Position numbers and translations under genes: made by a program
From: Edaphobacter aggregans DSM 19364
GTDB lineage: Bacteria; Acidobacteriota; Terriglobia; Terriglobales; Acidobacteriaceae
Direction of reading: 5' to 3'
Assembly (NCBI RefSeq): GCF_000745965.1
Contig: NZ_JQKI01000022.1
Span: 36,078 to 100,077, forward strand
DNA length: 64,000 bases
Shown: one piece after another, positions 19,589 through 29,149 of the stretch
Position numbering within the stretch: position 1 is the first letter of the stretch
Layout of the letters: each line of letters starts with the position of its first letter
Notes under the pieces: generated by a model
What the model was told of the DNA's origin: nothing
Seen by the model: the letters and a program-made list of their open reading frames with translations, nothing else
The model's database searches: none

Positions 19589-19602
19589 TTAACTATAGCT
19601 AA
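19589..19602 (-). promoter_or_regulatory. Putative MntR operator upstream of mntR
   Basis: TTAACTATAGCTAA matches its own reverse complement at 12 of 14 positions and shares TTAACTA....TAA with the element upstream of mntH. It lies 29 bases before the mntR start, consistent with autoregulation. Confidence 0.6.
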
Positions 19603-19633
19603 CTCCGCCAACTTCACAACAGAATCGAGAGAG

Positions 19634-19855
19634 TTATCTCGCTTTGACGCCCACGGCTACAAGTCCGGCGCCGGCTACCAGGACGATGGTGCTCAGGATC
19701 GGGGAGATTGGCACCGTCTCCTTCTTTTCGTGGGATATCTGGATGGGGCCGGCGTCAACGTCCTTGTGCCGGTGGGTGAAGCTGAATCCCCCGGTCGCAA
19801 AGCCGACGATAGCGAGGAGGATGAGGACAATTCCTATGATGGTTGCGGGTTTCAT
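19634..19855 (-). CDS. Small two-helix membrane protein, unknown function
   Basis: A 73-residue protein with a hydrophobic helix at residues 5-24, a short His/Lys-rich hydrophilic loop and a second helix at residues 50-68. This layout resembles small DUF3185-like proteins of unknown role, but I cannot assign it firmly. The start is the ATG giving MKPATIIGIVLIL, with GAAAGG about ten bases upstream. Longer upstream reading is unsupported. Confidence 0.7.
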   Translation of the reverse strand: MKPATIIGIVLILLAIVGFATGGFSFTHRHKDVDAGPIQISHEKKETVPISPILSTIVLVAGAGLVAVGVKAR

Positions 19856-20270
19856 TGCAGGAAGCCTTTCGTGCTGCCGGAATTGGCGCTCGTGGCGTTC
19901 GATATACGAGTTGGACACCCTCATGTGCGATGCACCGCCAGTGAGGCGAGATGTACGGTTGCGGGGGTCGGCTTGCCCGGAGATGGAGGCAAGGCGTAGG
20001 CTGCAGTTACACGGGAAAGGAGGATGATCCAGCCTATGAAAATTGACAGTAACAGTTGCATCAACACACGTGAGGTGACTGAGGCTTAGAGCGTCCCCTG
20101 CTCTTAAGTCCTGGCGATCTTCAGTGACTCGCTGAACGTACTTCGCCGAGGCCAATCCGGGCACGGACGCCTCAGGTCAATCTCAACAGTCCACCGGCAG
20201 GCGGCCTGCTGCTCCCACACTCAACTGTGGCCGAGCGCAGGCCGTTTGCATTTGGTTTTAGAATTGAGCC
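19856..20270. other. 415-base intergenic region between divergent genes
   Basis: Separates the small membrane protein gene from thiG. I find no gene, tRNA or thiamine-pyrophosphate riboswitch here. Just before thiG, TAGAAT (20259-20264) lies seven bases before the thiG ATG, which would make the thiG message leaderless if it is the -10 element; no good -35 is visible. Confidence 0.4.
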
Positions 20271-21041
20271 ATGACACCTCTGGTAATCGCAGGCAGGGCC
20301 TTTCAGTCGCGGCTGATCGTAGGAACGGGGAAGTACAAGGACGGACCGGAGACGCAGGCGGCCATCGAAGCCTCGGGGGCTGAGATGGTGACGGTCGCGG
20401 TGAGGAGAGTGAATCTCGACCGCTCGAGCGAGTCGCTGCTGGACTTCATCGATGCGCGACGTTACTTCCTGCTCCCAAATACGGCTGGCTGTTATACGGC
20501 CGAGGAGGCGATTCGCGCGGCTCGGCTGGGACGCGAGGTAGGGTTGTCGGACTGGGTGAAGATCGAGGTGATCGGGGACCAGGCGACGCTGTATCCGGAC
20601 ATTCAGGCAACGCTTGAAGCGACTCGAGTTCTGGTGAAGGAAGGGTTTACTGTTCTCCCGTATACCTCTGATGACATTGTGTTTGCTAGGAGGCTGATTG
20701 ACGCCGGTGCGGCGGCGGTGATGCCGTTGGGAGCGCCGATTGGCAGCGGTCTTGGTTTGCAAAATACGGCGAATCTGCGGATTCTGCGTGAGATGATCAC
20801 CGAGGTTCCGTTGATCGTCGACGCGGGGGTGGGAACTGCCTCCGACGCGACGGTGGCGATGGAGCTTGGCTTCGACGGCGTGCTGATGAATACGGCGATC
20901 GCGCAGGCGAAGGACCCGCTGTTGATGGCTGAGGCCATGCAGCATGCGGTGCTGGCCGGGCGACAGGCGTATCTGGCGGGTAGGATGCCGAGGAAGCTGT
21001 ATGCGACGGCCAGTTCGCCACTTGAGGGAATCTCGCGGTAG
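20271..21041 (+). CDS. thiG: Thiazole synthase
   Basis: Forms the thiazole phosphate of thiamine from deoxyxylulose phosphate, dehydroglycine and ThiS thiocarboxylate. The 256-residue TIM-barrel has the Schiff-base lysine K97 (WVKIEVIGD), the phosphate site GLQN and the C-terminal [29 protein letters not shown] region. It stands alone: no thiS, thiO/thiH, thiC or thiE is adjacent. No Shine-Dalgarno is obvious at the start. Confidence 0.95.
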   Translation: MTPLVIAGRAFQSRLIVGTGKYKDGPETQAAIEASGAEMVTVAVRRVNLDRSSESLLDFIDARRYFLLPNTAGCYTAEEAIRAARLGREVGLSDWVKIEVIGDQATLYPDIQATLEATRVLVKEGFTVLPYTSDDIVFARRLIDAGAAAVMPLGAPIGSGLGLQNTANLRILREMITEVPLIVDAGVGTASDATVAMELGFDGVLMNTAIAQAKDPLLMAEAMQHAVLAGRQAYLAGRMPRKLYATASSPLEGISR

Positions 21042-21104
21042 GACGGAGCCGAGGACTCAATCTCGCCAGTCGGAAGCGGCAGAGAAATGAAGTAAACTTC
21101 GCCC

Positions 21105-21614
21105 ATGCGGGTATTCGGGATTGACTGCGGGACGGAGTTCACCGGCTATGGTGTCGTGGAGGTGGACTGTGACGCGAGGATGCCGCGCCTGGTTCACGTG
21201 GCGGCAGGGACGATCCGGCTCAGCAAGAAGGACAAGACTCCGCGGCGGCTGGCCCAGGTGTATGCGGAGCTGACGGCAGCCATCGCTCTCCACGAGCCGG
21301 ATGTTGTGGCGATCGAGGAGGTCTTCTTCTCGGCGAATGCGAAGTCGGCGTTGAAGCTGGGGCAGGTGCGCGGCGTGGCTATGCTGGCGGCTGAGACTTG
21401 CGGGCTTCCGGTGATGGAATACGCTCCGCTGAAGATCAAGAGCTCGGTGGTGGGGTATGGGCTGGCGGCGAAGGAGCAGGTGCAGTTTATGGTGACGCGG
21501 CTGCTCGAACTCGATCATGCGCCGGAGTCAGCGGATGCAGCGGATGCTCTCGCGATTGCGATATGCCACATTCATACGGCGCAGACGGTGACACTCCAGG
21601 GGGGCGGACGGTGA
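21105..21614 (+). CDS. ruvC: Holliday junction resolvase RuvC
   Basis: Endonuclease that cuts Holliday junctions with RuvAB. The 169-residue RNase H-fold protein has the four acidic catalytic residues D7 (GIDCGTE), E71 (VAIEEVFF), D144 and D147 (ADAADALA). Length is normal. The downstream gene starts within its stop codon, but ruvA and ruvB are not in the window. Confidence 0.97.
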   Translation: MRVFGIDCGTEFTGYGVVEVDCDARMPRLVHVAAGTIRLSKKDKTPRRLAQVYAELTAAIALHEPDVVAIEEVFFSANAKSALKLGQVRGVAMLAAETCGLPVMEYAPLKIKSSVVGYGLAAKEQVQFMVTRLLELDHAPESADAADALAIAICHIHTAQTVTLQGGGR

Positions 21615-22336
21615 GGAGTTATCTGGCAGCGGCGATGGGCATCGTGATTAGCGTAACGAGCGCCTATGCGGCGCAGTCGGACTCGCCGGCGGGCACACCG
21701 GCGGCCGCGAAGCCCGAAGTCAGTTTTCAATTTGAGCGTCCTGGCCTGCCAGTGCCGAAGTTCAGCATCGTGGTCTATCAGGACGGGACGGGGATGTATC
21801 GGGGTGAAGAGGCGCCGGTGAGCGGCGGCGCGAGCAGCGCTTCGCTCGCGCCTGCGTCGCGGGGTCGGTCGATCGATCGGCCGATGAAGCTGAGCCCGGC
21901 GACTGCGGAGACGATCTTCAGGACGGCCCGCTCGCTGGATTACTTCAATATCCCTTGTGCCTCGAAGGCGAAGAACATCGCGGATACCGGCAAGAAGACC
22001 CTGAGCTACGCGGGGCCGGATGGGCGTGGCTCGTGCCTTTACAACTACTCAGAGAACAAGAGCGTAACCCAGTTGACGGAGACGTTTCAGGCGCTCGCGT
22101 TCACGATGGACGAGGGGCGGAAGCTGGAGTTTCTGCACCGCTACGACCGGCTGGGGCTCTACTCGGAGATGGACACGTTGATCCACGAGATAGCCGAGAA
22201 GCGCGCGATTGAAATAATCAACATCGCGCCGACCTTGACTTCGATTGTTGCTGACGAGCAGCTGATGCAGCGAGTGCGCGAGAAGGCGGCAAGGCTGCTG
22301 GCGCAGGCGAGCGACAGTACGAGCAACGTGCGCTGA
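21611..22336 (+). CDS. Hypothetical exported protein
   Basis: A 241-residue protein with a Sec signal peptide (cleavage near SAYA-AQ) and a mature domain of about 215 residues with no family I recognise. It contains a serine/glycine-rich linker around residues 75-95. The start is a GTG four bases inside the ruvC end (GTGA overlap); a longer open frame over ruvC is rejected because the signal peptide fits the GTG. The overlap suggests co-expression with ruvC. Confidence 0.7.
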   Translation: MRSYLAAAMGIVISVTSAYAAQSDSPAGTPAAAKPEVSFQFERPGLPVPKFSIVVYQDGTGMYRGEEAPVSGGASSASLAPASRGRSIDRPMKLSPATAETIFRTARSLDYFNIPCASKAKNIADTGKKTLSYAGPDGRGSCLYNYSENKSVTQLTETFQALAFTMDEGRKLEFLHRYDRLGLYSEMDTLIHEIAEKRAIEIINIAPTLTSIVADEQLMQRVREKAARLLAQASDSTSNVR

Positions 22337-22364
22337 CAGCCGGCGGTACGAATCACAATGATGT

Positions 22365-23168
22365 TCAGTGAGAGACGCTGACGGCCAGCGAGCGGTAGAG
22401 CTCTGCCATGGCTTCGAGTCCGAGCGACTCGGCTCGCGCCTGACGGGGGATTCTGGCGGGCCAGGCAGCGATGAGCTGGACGGAGGAGTATCCCGCGGCG
22501 CGGAGATTGTTTTCGAGCGTCTTGCGCTTCTGCGCGAAGCTCTGCCTGAGGAATGCATCGAAGCCAGTGGGGTCTACGCCAAGCTCGGAGAAGCGCGGGC
22601 GGAAGTGCAGCCGCAGGACGCTGGAGTAGACCTCAGGTGGAGGAGAGAAGGCCGATGGTGGCAGGGTGAAGAGTTGCTCCACCTGTGCATGGATCTGTGC
22701 GGTGGCCGAGAGCAGGCCGTAGTCGCGAACACCGGGCGAGGCGGAGACGCGGTCGGCGACCTCGCGCTGCATCATGACCACGGCGCGGGAGAGCAGGCCG
22801 GCGGAGGCTGCGGCGAAGAGCTTCAGCAGAATGTCCGAGGTGATGTAATACGGCAGATTGCCGATGACGTCGGCGGTCTCGCCAGGTGGGATGATCGCGG
22901 CGAAGTCCGCTTTGAGGACGTCGGTTTCGACGATCTGGACCCGGGGTTGATCGCGAAAGCGGAGCGCGAGTGCGGGAGCGAGCTCTCGGTCAAGCTCGAG
23001 GGCGATCAAACGGCCGCAGCGCGGGGCCAGGATGTCGGTGATGGCTCCGCGACCAGGGCCGATCTCGATGACGGTGCGGCGGGTGACGTCGCCGAGGGCA
23101 TCGGCGATGGCGTGGCGCGCGCGGTCGTCGACGAGGAAGTTCTGGCCGAGTTTGGGTTTACGTTTCAT
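22365..23168 (-). CDS. rsmA: 16S rRNA (adenine(1518)-N(6)/adenine(1519)-N(6))-dimethyltransferase
   Basis: Dimethylates two adjacent adenines in the 3' helix of 16S rRNA. The 267-residue Rossmann methyltransferase shows LGQNFLVDD at the N-terminus, the SAM site IEIGPGRGAITD near residue 35 and the catalytic NLPYYI motif. The start is set at MKRKPKLGQNF. It is divergent from glgA. Confidence 0.96.
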   Translation of the reverse strand: MKRKPKLGQNFLVDDRARHAIADALGDVTRRTVIEIGPGRGAITDILAPRCGRLIALELDRELAPALALRFRDQPRVQIVETDVLKADFAAIIPPGETADVIGNLPYYITSDILLKLFAAASAGLLSRAVVMMQREVADRVSASPGVRDYGLLSATAQIHAQVEQLFTLPPSAFSPPPEVYSSVLRLHFRPRFSELGVDPTGFDAFLRQSFAQKRKTLENNLRAAGYSSVQLIAAWPARIPRQARAESLGLEAMAELYRSLAVSVSH

Positions 23169-23245
23169 GAGGCAGGTGCGCTGCAGACGTTTGCTGCATC
23201 TCTTTGTATAGACTAACGTTTTGGTCGGAATGGAGAGGGGTAGGC

Positions 23246-24697
23246 ATGCATATTGTTTTTGCGGCATCGGAGTGCACACCATGGGCGAAGACCGGCGGGT
23301 TGGCCGATGTGGTCAGCGCGCTGCCGAAGACGCTGGCGAAGATGGGGCACAAGGTGCAGACGTTTCTTCCGTACTACCGGCAGGTGGCGAAGGCCGTGCC
23401 CAATGCGCCGGTTGTTCTCCAGAGTGTGACGATCCCATTTCCTTCGTACAACCGCTTCGCGCGCATTCTGGATGGCGGAGTGAAGGACGGCGTGCATATC
23501 TACTTCGTCGATGTGCCGGAGCTGTTCGACCGCGAGAGCTTTTATGCGACGCCTTCCGGCGACTATCCGGACAACGCCGAGCGCTTCGGAACCTTCAGCC
23601 GCGCCGTGATCGAGGCGACGAAGGTGATGGGCGTGCCGGACCTCTTTCATGTGCACGACTGGCAGGCGGCGATGATCGTCGTGATGCTGCGGTCGATCTA
23701 CTACTTCGATCCGGTCTTCCGCCGCGTTCCCGCGGTGCTCACGATCCACAACGCCGGCTACCAGGGATGGTTTCCACCGCGGACTATGGAGACGCTGCTG
23801 CTGCCGTGGGACATGTTCACTCTGGACAAACTGGAGCACTACGACAAGGTGAACTTTCTGAAGGGCGGCATTGTGTATGCCGATGCGATTACGACTGTCA
23901 GCCGGACCTATGCGCAGGAGATTCAGACTCCGGAGTTCGGCAATGGACTGGAAGACACTTTGCGGCGGCGCTCGGCGGACCTGTTCGGCATCCTGAACGG
24001 GGCGGACTATAGCGAGTGGGCCCCGGCCATAGATCCGTATATCGCAGCACACTACTCCGCGAAAAAGCTTGACGGGAAGCGGGAGTGTCGTCGGGACCTG
24101 CTGCACGCGCTGAGGCTGGAGGACGTCGGCGATGAGACCGCTGTCATCGGCGTCGTGTCGCGCTTTGCGACGCAGAAGGGCTTCGACTTTATCGTCGACA
24201 TTTTGGACAGGCTAATGCAGGAAGATGTCGTGCTGGTGATGCTTGGCAACGGGGAAGAGTACTACGAGCGCCTCTTGACCGAGATGGCGGAACGGCATCC
24301 GGAAAAGATGCGGGTTCGGGTGAAGTTCGACAACGTGATGGCGCACAAGATCGAGGCAGGCTCGGACATCTTCCTGATGCCTTCACGTTACGAGCCCGGC
24401 GGCCTGAACCAGATCTACAGCCTGAAGTACGGCACCGTTCCGGTCGTTCGCGCTACCGGCGGGCTTCAGGACACGATCGAAGAGCTGCCGGACGGAGGTG
24501 GGAACGGCTTCAAGTTCTGGGGCTACGATTCCAACGTTCTGCTCGATGCAATTCACAGGGCGCTTGCGACCTTTCGCGACGAGAAGACGTGGACCGCGAT
24601 GATGCAGCGCGGCATGGCGCAGGATTTTTCCTGGGACAAGCCGGCCGAGGAGTATGTGCGTGTGTACGAGCGCGTGATTATGAACCGCAGCAGCTAA
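23246..24697 (+). CDS. glgA: Glycogen synthase (ADP-glucose)
   Basis: GT5 glucosyltransferase that extends alpha-1,4-glucan. The 483-residue product has the N-terminal KTGGLADV ADP-glucose motif (about residues 15-22) and the C-terminal acceptor/donor site EPGGLNQIYSLKYGT. The start chosen follows GGAGAGGGG and gives MHIVFAASE; upstream in-frame sequence belongs to the rsmA promoter region. It converges tail to tail with the permease gene (4-base overlap of ends). No other glg gene is adjacent. Confidence 0.95.
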   Translation: MHIVFAASECTPWAKTGGLADVVSALPKTLAKMGHKVQTFLPYYRQVAKAVPNAPVVLQSVTIPFPSYNRFARILDGGVKDGVHIYFVDVPELFDRESFYATPSGDYPDNAERFGTFSRAVIEATKVMGVPDLFHVHDWQAAMIVVMLRSIYYFDPVFRRVPAVLTIHNAGYQGWFPPRTMETLLLPWDMFTLDKLEHYDKVNFLKGGIVYADAITTVSRTYAQEIQTPEFGNGLEDTLRRRSADLFGILNGADYSEWAPAIDPYIAAHYSAKKLDGKRECRRDLLHALRLEDVGDETAVIGVVSRFATQKGFDFIVDILDRLMQEDVVLVMLGNGEEYYERLLTEMAERHPEKMRVRVKFDNVMAHKIEAGSDIFLMPSRYEPGGLNQIYSLKYGTVPVVRATGGLQDTIEELPDGGGNGFKFWGYDSNVLLDAIHRALATFRDEKTWTAMMQRGMAQDFSWDKPAEEYVRVYERVIMNRSS

Positions 24698-26064
24698 GCT
24701 GTGCGGATCTTACGCTGGAACCAGTAGTGCAAAGGGATGCCGAGCAGGATGATGGCGGTTCCGATGATGGAGTTGCGTGGCTGGTCGGCGAAGGAGAAGA
24801 CCAGGAGCACGATGGCTGCCGCGATGAAGAGTGCGGGCAGCACCGGATAGCCCCAGACGCTATAGGGTCGGGCTGTGCTGGGCTCGCGCCGACGGAAGAC
24901 GAAGATGGTGCTTGCGGTGAGCGCGTAGAAGAACCACTCGGCGAAGATGGCGAGCGAGAAGAGCGCCTGGAAGCGGCCTATAGCGAGGAGAAGCAGTGAG
25001 CTGAGGATCGCCTGCAGGATCAGCGCGGTCGATGGTGTGTGGAAGCGCGGATGCACGTGGGCGAGCTGACGGAAGAAGAGTCCGTCATGTGCGGCGGCGA
25101 AGGGGACGCGTGCCCCTGAGAGCGACGATCCGACGAAGGTCGCGCAGATGCTGACGGCCATTCCAACAGAGACGAGTCCGGCACCCCAGTTTCCAGCGAT
25201 GAGGCGAAGGGCATCGGCGGCGGGGCGATCGGCGGCGGCGATGGCTGCGGCGGGCATCACATACTGGATGGCCGCGTTGGTAAGCATGTAGAGGCCGCCG
25301 ACGATGGCGACTCCGCCGATCAGGGCCAGGGGCATGCTGCGCTGTGGCCGCTGGATCTCGCCGGCCATCTGGGTGACGTCGCTCCAGCCGTCGTAAGCCC
25401 AGAGCGCGGCGATCAGAGCGACCATGAAGCCGGAGAATCCGCCGCGCGCGCCGGTGAACTCGGTGGCGAAGTTGTGCCATGAGCCGTGGCTTCCGGCGGC
25501 TCCGAAGCAGACGCCGGCGATGACGACGATCAGGAGCACCTTGAGCCAGGTGAGCGCGAGCTGCACGTTTCCGGACTTGCGCGTGCCGAGGATGTTGAGG
25601 CCGGTGATGAGCCAGGTCATGACGATGGCGAAGACCTGGCTCCAGAGCAGAGGTCCGAAGGCTGGAAGCTCGAGGAAGTGAAAGGTCGGGAAGGTGGCGA
25701 GGACGCGTGCGAGACCAGCGGCGATGGTTGCGATGGAGGCGGGCTTCGCGATAGTGATCCACGTCCACATGTAGAGAAAGCCTGTCAGGTCGCCGTAGGC
25801 TTCGCGGAGGAACGCGTACTCGCCGCCATATTTAGGACGGAGTGCAGCAATCTCGGCGTAGGTCATGGCTCCGAAGAGGGAGAGCAGACCGCCGACGATC
25901 CACACCGCGTAGACCATGCCGGAGGAGCCGACGGCGGCCATCATCTCGCGCGGGACGAGGAAGATGCCGCTGCCGATAATGATTCCGACGACGATCGACG
26001 TAGCGTGCGAGGCGTTGAGGACTCGCGGGAGTTCCGTCTGTGTCTGCTGCGCCGTTTGTTGCAT
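24694..26064 (-). CDS. APC family amino acid permease
   Basis: Polytopic transporter of 456 residues with about 12 helices, of the amino acid-polyamine-organocation superfamily, closest in style to the LAT/YfnA-type members. The first helix has the unwound glycine motif IGSGIFLVP that binds the amino acid backbone. Substrate cannot be told. I use the ATG giving MQQTAQQTQTEL; a GTG seven codons earlier is also possible. Confidence 0.88.
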   Translation of the reverse strand: MQQTAQQTQTELPRVLNASHATSIVVGIIIGSGIFLVPREMMAAVGSSGMVYAVWIVGGLLSLFGAMTYAEIAALRPKYGGEYAFLREAYGDLTGFLYMWTWITIAKPASIATIAAGLARVLATFPTFHFLELPAFGPLLWSQVFAIVMTWLITGLNILGTRKSGNVQLALTWLKVLLIVVIAGVCFGAAGSHGSWHNFATEFTGARGGFSGFMVALIAALWAYDGWSDVTQMAGEIQRPQRSMPLALIGGVAIVGGLYMLTNAAIQYVMPAAAIAAADRPAADALRLIAGNWGAGLVSVGMAVSICATFVGSSLSGARVPFAAAHDGLFFRQLAHVHPRFHTPSTALILQAILSSLLLLAIGRFQALFSLAIFAEWFFYALTASTIFVFRRREPSTARPYSVWGYPVLPALFIAAAIVLLVFSFADQPRNSIIGTAIILLGIPLHYWFQRKIRTA

Positions 26065-26114
26065 GGTTTTCACGGAGAGTAGCACAGCGGCGCGGCTGTT
26101 TCTCGGTGAATCGA

Positions 26115-27722
26115 TCAGATGTAGTGCTTGAAGTCCTTCCAGTCCGTCGTGACATTTTTATGGCGGCCCCGGACGAGGTAAATGTTGCGCCGCTCGTAGG
26201 GCATGGAGAGCGGGTTGTCCATGCGGCCGGCGATCTCGACGGAATCATAGTTTTCGCGAAGCTCTTCGGGTGTTGCTCCGGTGACGATGATCATGACTTC
26301 GCCGGTTGCGCCGTTCGGTCCCCACATCCAGTAGCTGTTGTGGCCGCTGATGGCTCTGGGAAGATCGCGCCCGAGGAAGTTAATGGCGCTGGCCTCGCCG
26401 TAGTTGGAACAGAGAATGCCGACTCTCTTCTGGTCCTCCGGTGAGAGGGAGTGATAGATGCGAGTGACCTCGTTAACCTCTTCCTGCCAGCCGAAGCGGT
26501 CGGCGTAGAACTGGGGGAGGATGCCGCTCGACTCGTTCTCGGTGTTGCCTGTGGCGTCGTAGAGGTGGAGGGCCTTCGTATATGCGAGCCATGTTGAGGG
26601 GCGCATGACAGGGATCGCCATCGGAAGGCTGATGAGACCGCCAACGATGAGAGTCGTTTGGTAGACAGGGAAGCCGAACCGGGAGTTGGCGCGAACCAGC
26701 TTGCGATTGGCGAAGTGCTGCTCCCATGCGATGCCGCCGGCGGCGAAGAGTACCGGGTAGATCGGGACGACGTAGTAGTCCTTGGCGTGCAGGGCCATCA
26801 TCATGGCGAGGAAGAGGAGATAGGTGTAGCCGAGGAATCGCCATTGCTTAGCCGAGGTACTGCGCAAGAGCCAGACGAGACCGGGGATCCATAGGAAGAT
26901 GGAGATCGGTTGCAGATTGAGGATCTGCTTGCCGAGGAAGGGAAGCGCACCCAGCTTGATGTTCTTGTTCTCTAGCTGGCCGTTGTGGAGGAACTCGAGC
27001 GTCGGCCAGTGGTTGTGGACCTGCCAGAGGAGGTTGGGCAGGGCGATGAGGACGAGCAGCGCAACTCCGATGGCGGCCCAGCGGCTGAAGAGCGGGCGAC
27101 GCTGCGGGGTGAGGAGAAGGCCGATGAGCAGCGCGAGGAGGAAGAAGGTCATGGAGGGCTTGTTGAGCAGACCGACGCCTCCGCAGATTCCGAACCATAT
27201 CCAGCACGATTTTTCGTTCCGTCCGCGGAGGATGAGGGTGAGGGCAAGAGTGCACCCCATCCAGAAGGCGGACTCGAAGGAGTTCATCGAGAGGTAGCTG
27301 TCGAGGCCTAGGTACTGGGGTGCCAGGAGGATGCCGGTCACCGCGAGGCCCTGGGCGGAGCGGCGGCCACCGAGCGCCCAGGCGAGGAGACCGGTGAGGA
27401 GGACGCGCGTGGCTCCGGCGAGGGCGGAGAGCATGCGGATTCCGGTGAGCGAGTGGCCGAAGATGAGCTCGGCGAGGCGGGCCTGCAGGGCGACGATCGG
27501 CCCGTGATCGACGTAGCCCCAGGCGAGGTGGCGGCCGCAGATGAGGTAGTAGAGCTCGTCGCGGAAGTAGCCGTAATCGATGCGCGCCTCCCAGAGATTG
27601 GTGGCGATGTGGAGGAGGAGCTTGATGGTGGCGAAGAGGAGGGCGAGCGAGAGGGCTTCGCGGAGGGTTGGATCGGCGGGGCGCACGATCGTCGTTGTGG
27701 CGTTCGCGGTTGCATCGGTCAT
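26115..27722 (-). CDS. Glycosyltransferase family 39 / ArnT-like membrane protein
   Basis: A 535-residue membrane glycosyltransferase of the PMT/ArnT superfamily (GT-C fold). The first periplasmic loop has the acidic motif YGYFRDELYYLICGR with aspartate-glutamate at about residue 55 and then GYVDHGP, as in dolichyl/undecaprenyl-phosphate sugar-dependent enzymes. About ten helices precede a soluble C-terminal domain of about 150 residues. Donor and acceptor are unknown. It is divergent from the zinc peptidase gene. Confidence 0.82.
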   Translation of the reverse strand: MTDATANATTTIVRPADPTLREALSLALLFATIKLLLHIATNLWEARIDYGYFRDELYYLICGRHLAWGYVDHGPIVALQARLAELIFGHSLTGIRMLSALAGATRVLLTGLLAWALGGRRSAQGLAVTGILLAPQYLGLDSYLSMNSFESAFWMGCTLALTLILRGRNEKSCWIWFGICGGVGLLNKPSMTFFLLALLIGLLLTPQRRPLFSRWAAIGVALLVLIALPNLLWQVHNHWPTLEFLHNGQLENKNIKLGALPFLGKQILNLQPISIFLWIPGLVWLLRSTSAKQWRFLGYTYLLFLAMMMALHAKDYYVVPIYPVLFAAGGIAWEQHFANRKLVRANSRFGFPVYQTTLIVGGLISLPMAIPVMRPSTWLAYTKALHLYDATGNTENESSGILPQFYADRFGWQEEVNEVTRIYHSLSPEDQKRVGILCSNYGEASAINFLGRDLPRAISGHNSYWMWGPNGATGEVMIIVTGATPEELRENYDSVEIAGRMDNPLSMPYERRNIYLVRGRHKNVTTDWKDFKHYI

Positions 27723-27898
27723 CCGAAGAATCCTTCGTGGAAGTGCTTATTCTGGAGCGGGCGAGCTTGCGATGGAGACTCTATTCTTTCTTACGTTGTT
27801 ACGGGGTGGGACTATTTTCGTTCTCGGGTTCTACAATTTTTTCAGCTGCATCTGAGGAGAGTAGCTTTCGCTCTTTTGCAGGACGAGTGGGGTGAGGT

Positions 27899-28768
27899 AT
27901 GGACTGGACACCTGGTGAGATGAGTCGTGATGTCGAAGACCGGCGGGGGTCTTCGGGGGGAGGTTTTGGGTTTGGCGGCGGCGGACTGGGGATCATCGGC
28001 TTCGTGTTTCTGCTGATCATCAGCCTGATTACGGGGCGGAACTACATTGGTGCTTATCTCTCCGGCGGAGGACATGTTGCTACTTCGACGGCGAGCAACC
28101 GGCCGGTGACTGCCTCGCGGGAGGAGGACCGCTCGGCTCATCTTGTCTCCTACGTGCTGGATGATGTCCAGGCCGAGTGGCAGAAGCTGCTGCCGGAGCA
28201 GACGGGCAAGCCCTATCGCCGGGCACATCTGGTGCTGTTTCGCGACTACACTCACTCGGGCTGTGGCGTGGCGCAGTCGCAGACGGGGCCGTTTTACTGC
28301 CCGGCGGACGGGAAGGTCTACATCGACCTGGGGTTCTGGGACGAGCTGCGACGGCTGGGCGGAAGCACGGCTGATTTTGCACAGGCTTACGTGATCGCGC
28401 ACGAGCTGGGGCATCACGTCCAGAACATCCTGGGGATTGAGCGGCAGATGCGGCAGCTTGCGGCGCGGGATCCTTCGCAGCAGAATCCGCTGTCGGTGCG
28501 GCTGGAGTTGCAGGCGGACTGCCTGGCCGGCGTTTGGGGAAACACCGCGGCGAAGCGGAAGATCATCCACCGGGAGGATGTGGAGGAGGGCCTGAAGGCT
28601 GCGGCGGCGGTTGGCGACGACCACATCCAGAAGATGTCTCGCGGGGCGGTGAGTCCGGAGAGCTTTACGCATGGGACGTCGGCCGAGCGGCAGCAGTGGT
28701 TTATGCGGGGGCTCCGGTCCGGCGAGGTGAACCAGTGCAATACCTTCCAGGCGGCGGGCAGCTTCTAG
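27899..28768 (+). CDS. Neutral zinc metallopeptidase, YpfJ/KPN_02809 family
   Basis: A 289-residue membrane-anchored protein with a glycine-rich N-terminus, one helix at about residues 30-50, and a putative metallopeptidase domain with the zinc motif HELGHH at about residue 165 and a downstream ELQADCLAG glutamate. The family is widespread, but its substrate is unknown. A bidirectional-type terminator lies 116 bases downstream. Confidence 0.9.
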   Translation: MDWTPGEMSRDVEDRRGSSGGGFGFGGGGLGIIGFVFLLIISLITGRNYIGAYLSGGGHVATSTASNRPVTASREEDRSAHLVSYVLDDVQAEWQKLLPEQTGKPYRRAHLVLFRDYTHSGCGVAQSQTGPFYCPADGKVYIDLGFWDELRRLGGSTADFAQAYVIAHELGHHVQNILGIERQMRQLAARDPSQQNPLSVRLELQADCLAGVWGNTAAKRKIIHREDVEEGLKAAAAVGDDHIQKMSRGAVSPESFTHGTSAERQQWFMRGLRSGEVNQCNTFQAAGSF

Positions 28769-28883
28769 TCCCCCTCCTGCCTTATTTGTGCAAAGTCTTC
28801 AAGACAAAAGGTTTATGTCGGTACTTTGACGGTAAGTTATTGATTTTATTGATATGATCGACGTAAAGTATTGATTGTAAAGA

Positions 28884-28918
28884 GAAAAGCCCCGGAACGA
28901 AGAGGTCCGGGGCTTTTC
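28884..28918. terminator. Strong intrinsic terminator, bidirectional
   Basis: A perfect 13-bp stem, GAAAAGCCCCGGA with TCCGGGGCTTTTC, closes a 9-nt loop. The arms end in A- and T-runs, so it can end transcripts from the zinc peptidase gene (plus) and from the minus strand after uvrC. Confidence 0.9.
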
Positions 28919-29107
28919 TTTGTTTGCTGTTTCTTATTTTACCGGATGGGAGGGAATAGATCGGCAGCTTTTTTGAGCTCGATCTTGTTTGTTTTGTGGG
29001 GGATGTATTTTGAGGGGGCTTGACAAGATTTTGCACTGCATTGGTCGCGGCTAAGGGATGAGGGTTCGTCTCAAGTTAAAGTGGTGGCGGTGCAGAGAAA
29101 ATGCAGG

Positions 29108-29149
29108 TCCTTCGACTGCGCGGCTATGCCGCTCCGCTCAGGATGACAA
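29108..29149. repeat. Dispersed intergenic repeat, copy 2
   Basis: CCTTCGACTGCGCGGC followed by TATGCCGCTCCGCTCAGGAT and GACA. It shares the TTCG...CGCTCCG.TC.GGATGACA core with the copies at 11431 and 30401; here a GCGGCTATGCCGC palindrome is in the middle. Confidence 0.65.

Noticed and set aside
20041..20270. TPP riboswitch upstream of thiG
   Set aside because: The CUGAGA and related THI-box elements are not present in order.
28782..29036. 84-codon minus-strand ORF
   Set aside because: It spans the terminator hairpin, has no ribosome site, and its composition follows the AT-rich intergenic sequence.
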